A stretch of 64,000 nucleotides of DNA, taken from Photobacterium galatheae (GTDB lineage Bacteria; Pseudomonadota; Gammaproteobacteria; Enterobacterales; Vibrionaceae). The position numbers and the translations under genes are program-made. Under the pieces are notes generated by a model, which made no database searches, was not told the origin of the DNA, and saw only the letters and a program-made list of their open reading frames with translations. The stretch is taken from positions 122,612 to 186,611 of the forward strand of contig NZ_JMIB01000023.1 in the NCBI RefSeq assembly GCF_000695255.1, written 5' to 3'. Positions 62,037 through 64,000 of this stretch are shown in pieces; the stretch's first letter is position 1; every line of letters starts with the position of its first letter.

Positions 62037-64000
62037 TTATCGTCCGGATGCGGAATAGAACAGCACGCTGGTAAAGCGGTTGCGGATCGGCTTCGGACAG
62101 TGAATGGCGTTGTACTCTTCGCCATAGGCTTCTTTGCCGCCTTTCAGCTGGCCGTTGCTGTCGCGGGCTTCCTGCATTTCGCTCAGGGTGTACGGCTTCA
62201 CCACGGTGTACGTCAGTGCGCCCCGCTGGCCCATCAGGATGCGTTCATCGCCCAGATGGGTGCCCGGTGCATTGGTGGAATACGCAGGCAGCGACTTCAC
62301 GGCTTCCAGGTCGCCCTGTGCGTTAGTGCGTGTCCCATCACGGCGCTGCGACACAATGAACTGCTCGGCATTGGTACAGGTATCGTTGAGGGTGTTGGAC
62401 ATGATCAGGAAATCCGGCGTCACAAAGCGGTCATCCTTCATGATGGCTTTGCGGCGGCCGATGGCCTGCATCAGCTTGTTGTAGTGCTTCTCGGGTGACA
62501 GGCCGTTCGGCACATCGCTGTCGACCTTCTGAATGTTGGTCGCGTAGTTGTAGCTGATCTTCGCGTTGGCGGCCGTAACTGCTTTCGGCACGCCAGATTC
62601 ATCAACCAGCGCAAACTGGCCGAGGTTGTAAGAGCGCACCACGTAATACGTGCCCGCTGCCTGCTGGCCGCTGCCGTCCCAGGGCTTCACTTCGCTGCCG
62701 TTGATCAGTAACACAATCGGGTTTTCCGGTGCGCCGATGGTGTTGCCCTGCAGGTCGTACTGCTGATGCTGCGCCACCACAGGGAACTGCGTGGTTCTGA
62801 ACAGGGCTTTGTCCTGCAACTGCGTGGCAATGTCTTCATCGGCCACGCTGGCCGCCAGATAACTGTCGGAGACCCGCTGCATCGAGTTCATGATGCGACG
62901 GGCAACCAGTTCTTTAATGATGCGGCTGGCCGTGGCAACGTTGCGGCCCCAGGCATCCCAGTTGATGGCAGATGACCGGGAAAAGTGCATCAGCTCGTTC
63001 GAGACTTCGAATGCCACTTTCATGGGCAGCACGTAGGCCAGATCCATGCGTTGCGAGTTTTTCACCTTGGGGATGGTGCCGTTCTCGAACACGATGCCAT
63101 CGCCCAGCACCGCCGAGACATCCCGCATTTCGTACGGAATATTGGTGGTTGCGCTGGCGCTGAAGTCGGTCAGGGTCTGCACCAGTTGCAGCACATTCAG
63201 ATCTGACAGGGCTTCGCGAATCACTTCCCGCTGTACCGAGACTGGCAGGTCGGTATCTGAAATCACGTTCGCGCTGCCCTGCCCGGTCAGCACCAGACGT
63301 TCCTGATGAATACGGTGGTGATTCAGGCGGTCGAACTCAGCCAGCACCTGCTGTGCGAATACAGGCAGGTCTTTCTCTTCCATCAGGCTCAGCTGGCCCA
63401 GTGAATAGGTGTTGGTCTGGCGCAGGTTGGCGTGAATCTGCTGTTGCAGTTGCAGGCTTTCGCGCTGCTGGTCGGGTGTTTGGGTCAGCGAACCAGCAGC
63501 AGAACCAAAGCCCAGCCCGGAAAGCTGAATGCCGACCATTTTCTGGTTGCCGTGTGTAATCTGGTTTTCGGCGAATTTCTTCACCTGGTCGTCGGACATT
63601 TCGGCCGAGATCAGGTCTTTCGCTTCTTTCAGCTCGGTTTTGACTTCATCGCTCAGGCCTTCCGCGGCGTCGATGGCATCGGTGAAGATTTTGACTTTGT
63701 CAGTCAGCTTCTTGGCCTGATCGGCTTTTTCCTTTTCGGCGGCGGTTTGCTGTTCGGCCAGAATGCGTACCACGTCTTCCTGAGTTAAATTACCGCCGTT
63801 CAGGTTAATGACCGGCGCACTGGTATTGCCAGATTCTGAAAGCTGCTTGGCAACGCCTTCAATCTGCTCGCGCAGCTTGGTGGCGGCGGCTTCGTCGCTG
63901 ACCCCTGTGAGTGAGTCTTTCAATAGCTGAACCATAGCGGTGTGCTGTTCGGCAGAGAGTTTCAGCCCTTTGGTGTTCGATTCGAACAGTGCGATCAGTT
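62037..64000 (-). CDS. Major capsid protein with long N-terminal extension (partial, runs off the window)
   Basis: The frame is open past position 64000, so the N-terminus is missing; at least 650 residues are visible. The C-terminal 430 residues look like an HK97-fold capsid (VSVQREVIREALSDLNVLQL, NIPYEMRDVSAV, EQFIVSQRRDGTRTNAQGD). About 190 residues before it are helical and charged (EEADQAKKLTDKVKIF-like), as in a scaffold. A prohead protease may be fused further upstream outside the window. P2's own capsid gene N is only about 357 codons, so this head is not of the P2 type. Confidence 0.8.
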   Translation of the reverse strand, partial: LIALFESNTKGLKLSAEQHTAMVQLLKDSLTGVSDEAAATKLREQIEGVAKQLSESGNTSAPVINLNGGNLTQEDVVRILAEQQTAAEKEKADQAKKLTDKVKIFTDAIDAAEGLSDEVKTELKEAKDLISAEMSDDQVKKFAENQITHGNQKMVGIQLSGLGFGSAAGSLTQTPDQQRESLQLQQQIHANLRQTNTYSLGQLSLMEEKDLPVFAQQVLAEFDRLNHHRIHQERLVLTGQGSANVISDTDLPVSVQREVIREALSDLNVLQLVQTLTDFSASATTNIPYEMRDVSAVLGDGIVFENGTIPKVKNSQRMDLAYVLPMKVAFEVSNELMHFSRSSAINWDAWGRNVATASRIIKELVARRIMNSMQRVSDSYLAASVADEDIATQLQDKALFRTTQFPVVAQHQQYDLQGNTIGAPENPIVLLINGSEVKPWDGSGQQAAGTYYVVRSYNLGQFALVDESGVPKAVTAANAKISYNYATNIQKVDSDVPNGLSPEKHYNKLMQAIGRRKAIMKDDRFVTPDFLIMSNTLNDTCTNAEQFIVSQRRDGTRTNAQGDLEAVKSLPAYSTNAPGTHLGDERILMGQRGALTYTVVKPYTLSEMQEARDSNGQLKGGKEAYGEEYNAIHCPKPIRNRFTSVLFYSASGR

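Overview
The window looks like a chromosome segment from a marine gammaproteobacterium, most likely a Vibrionaceae member close to Photobacterium, Grimontia or Enterovibrio. Evidence is the thrS-infC-rpmI-rplT / pheST / ihfA / btuCD gene cluster with Vibrio-like protein sequences, a NorM-type MATE pump, DUF3080 and DUF5062 proteins, a chitin-oligosaccharide deacetylase and a complete hut operon. I cannot fix the genus from sequence alone. Where a start codon was ambiguous I chose it from the Shine-Dalgarno sequence and family length and say so.

Positions 1-35,100 are core chromosome. From the left: an AraC-type regulator with a degenerate receiver domain and an NTF2-like gene that share an upstream motif; a HAD protein; a Tat-exported HiPIP; tRNA-Cys; btuD-btuC; astE; ihfA; pheT-pheS. 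An iron-type TonB receptor with a Fur-box match and a chitin-oligosaccharide deacetylase then separate pheST from rplT-rpmI-infC-thrS. infC starts at AUU, and the thrS leader carries a tRNA-Thr anticodon-arm mimic. Next come hutC and hutIGUH with two HutC-type operators, the fructosamine-kinase-like and hexitol-phosphatase genes (yniA and yniC homologues), a riboflavin synthase, a GGDEF protein, norM, a DUF3080 lipoprotein and DUF5062. This part ends in five tandem tRNA-Val(GAC) genes with a clear promoter and terminator.

From about 35,150 to beyond the right edge there is a P2-like contractile-tail prophage. The early and lysogeny part (35.2-46.3 kb) holds int, xis, two Rha-type regulators, a PadR regulator, a large primase/helicase, a second tyrosine recombinase, a CII/CP76-type regulator, an AntA antirepressor and a divergent CI-type repressor. 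An A+T-rich membrane coiled-coil gene (46.3-48.1 kb) of unknown function sits between the immunity region and the tail genes. The structural part (48.2-64 kb, all minus strand) has the P2 order V W J I H G / FI FII E T U X D, including the T6G frameshift in E. It is preceded by a holin, unknown connector-region genes and a large capsid protein that runs off the window. No endolysin, terminase or portal gene is visible, so they must lie to the right.

The observations most worth following are: a putative plus-strand RNA with its own terminator, antisense to the leader of the CII-like gene and sharing a 12-base box with a second prophage site; the A+T-rich cargo gene; and the thrS operator, whose loop spells the GGU anticodon.
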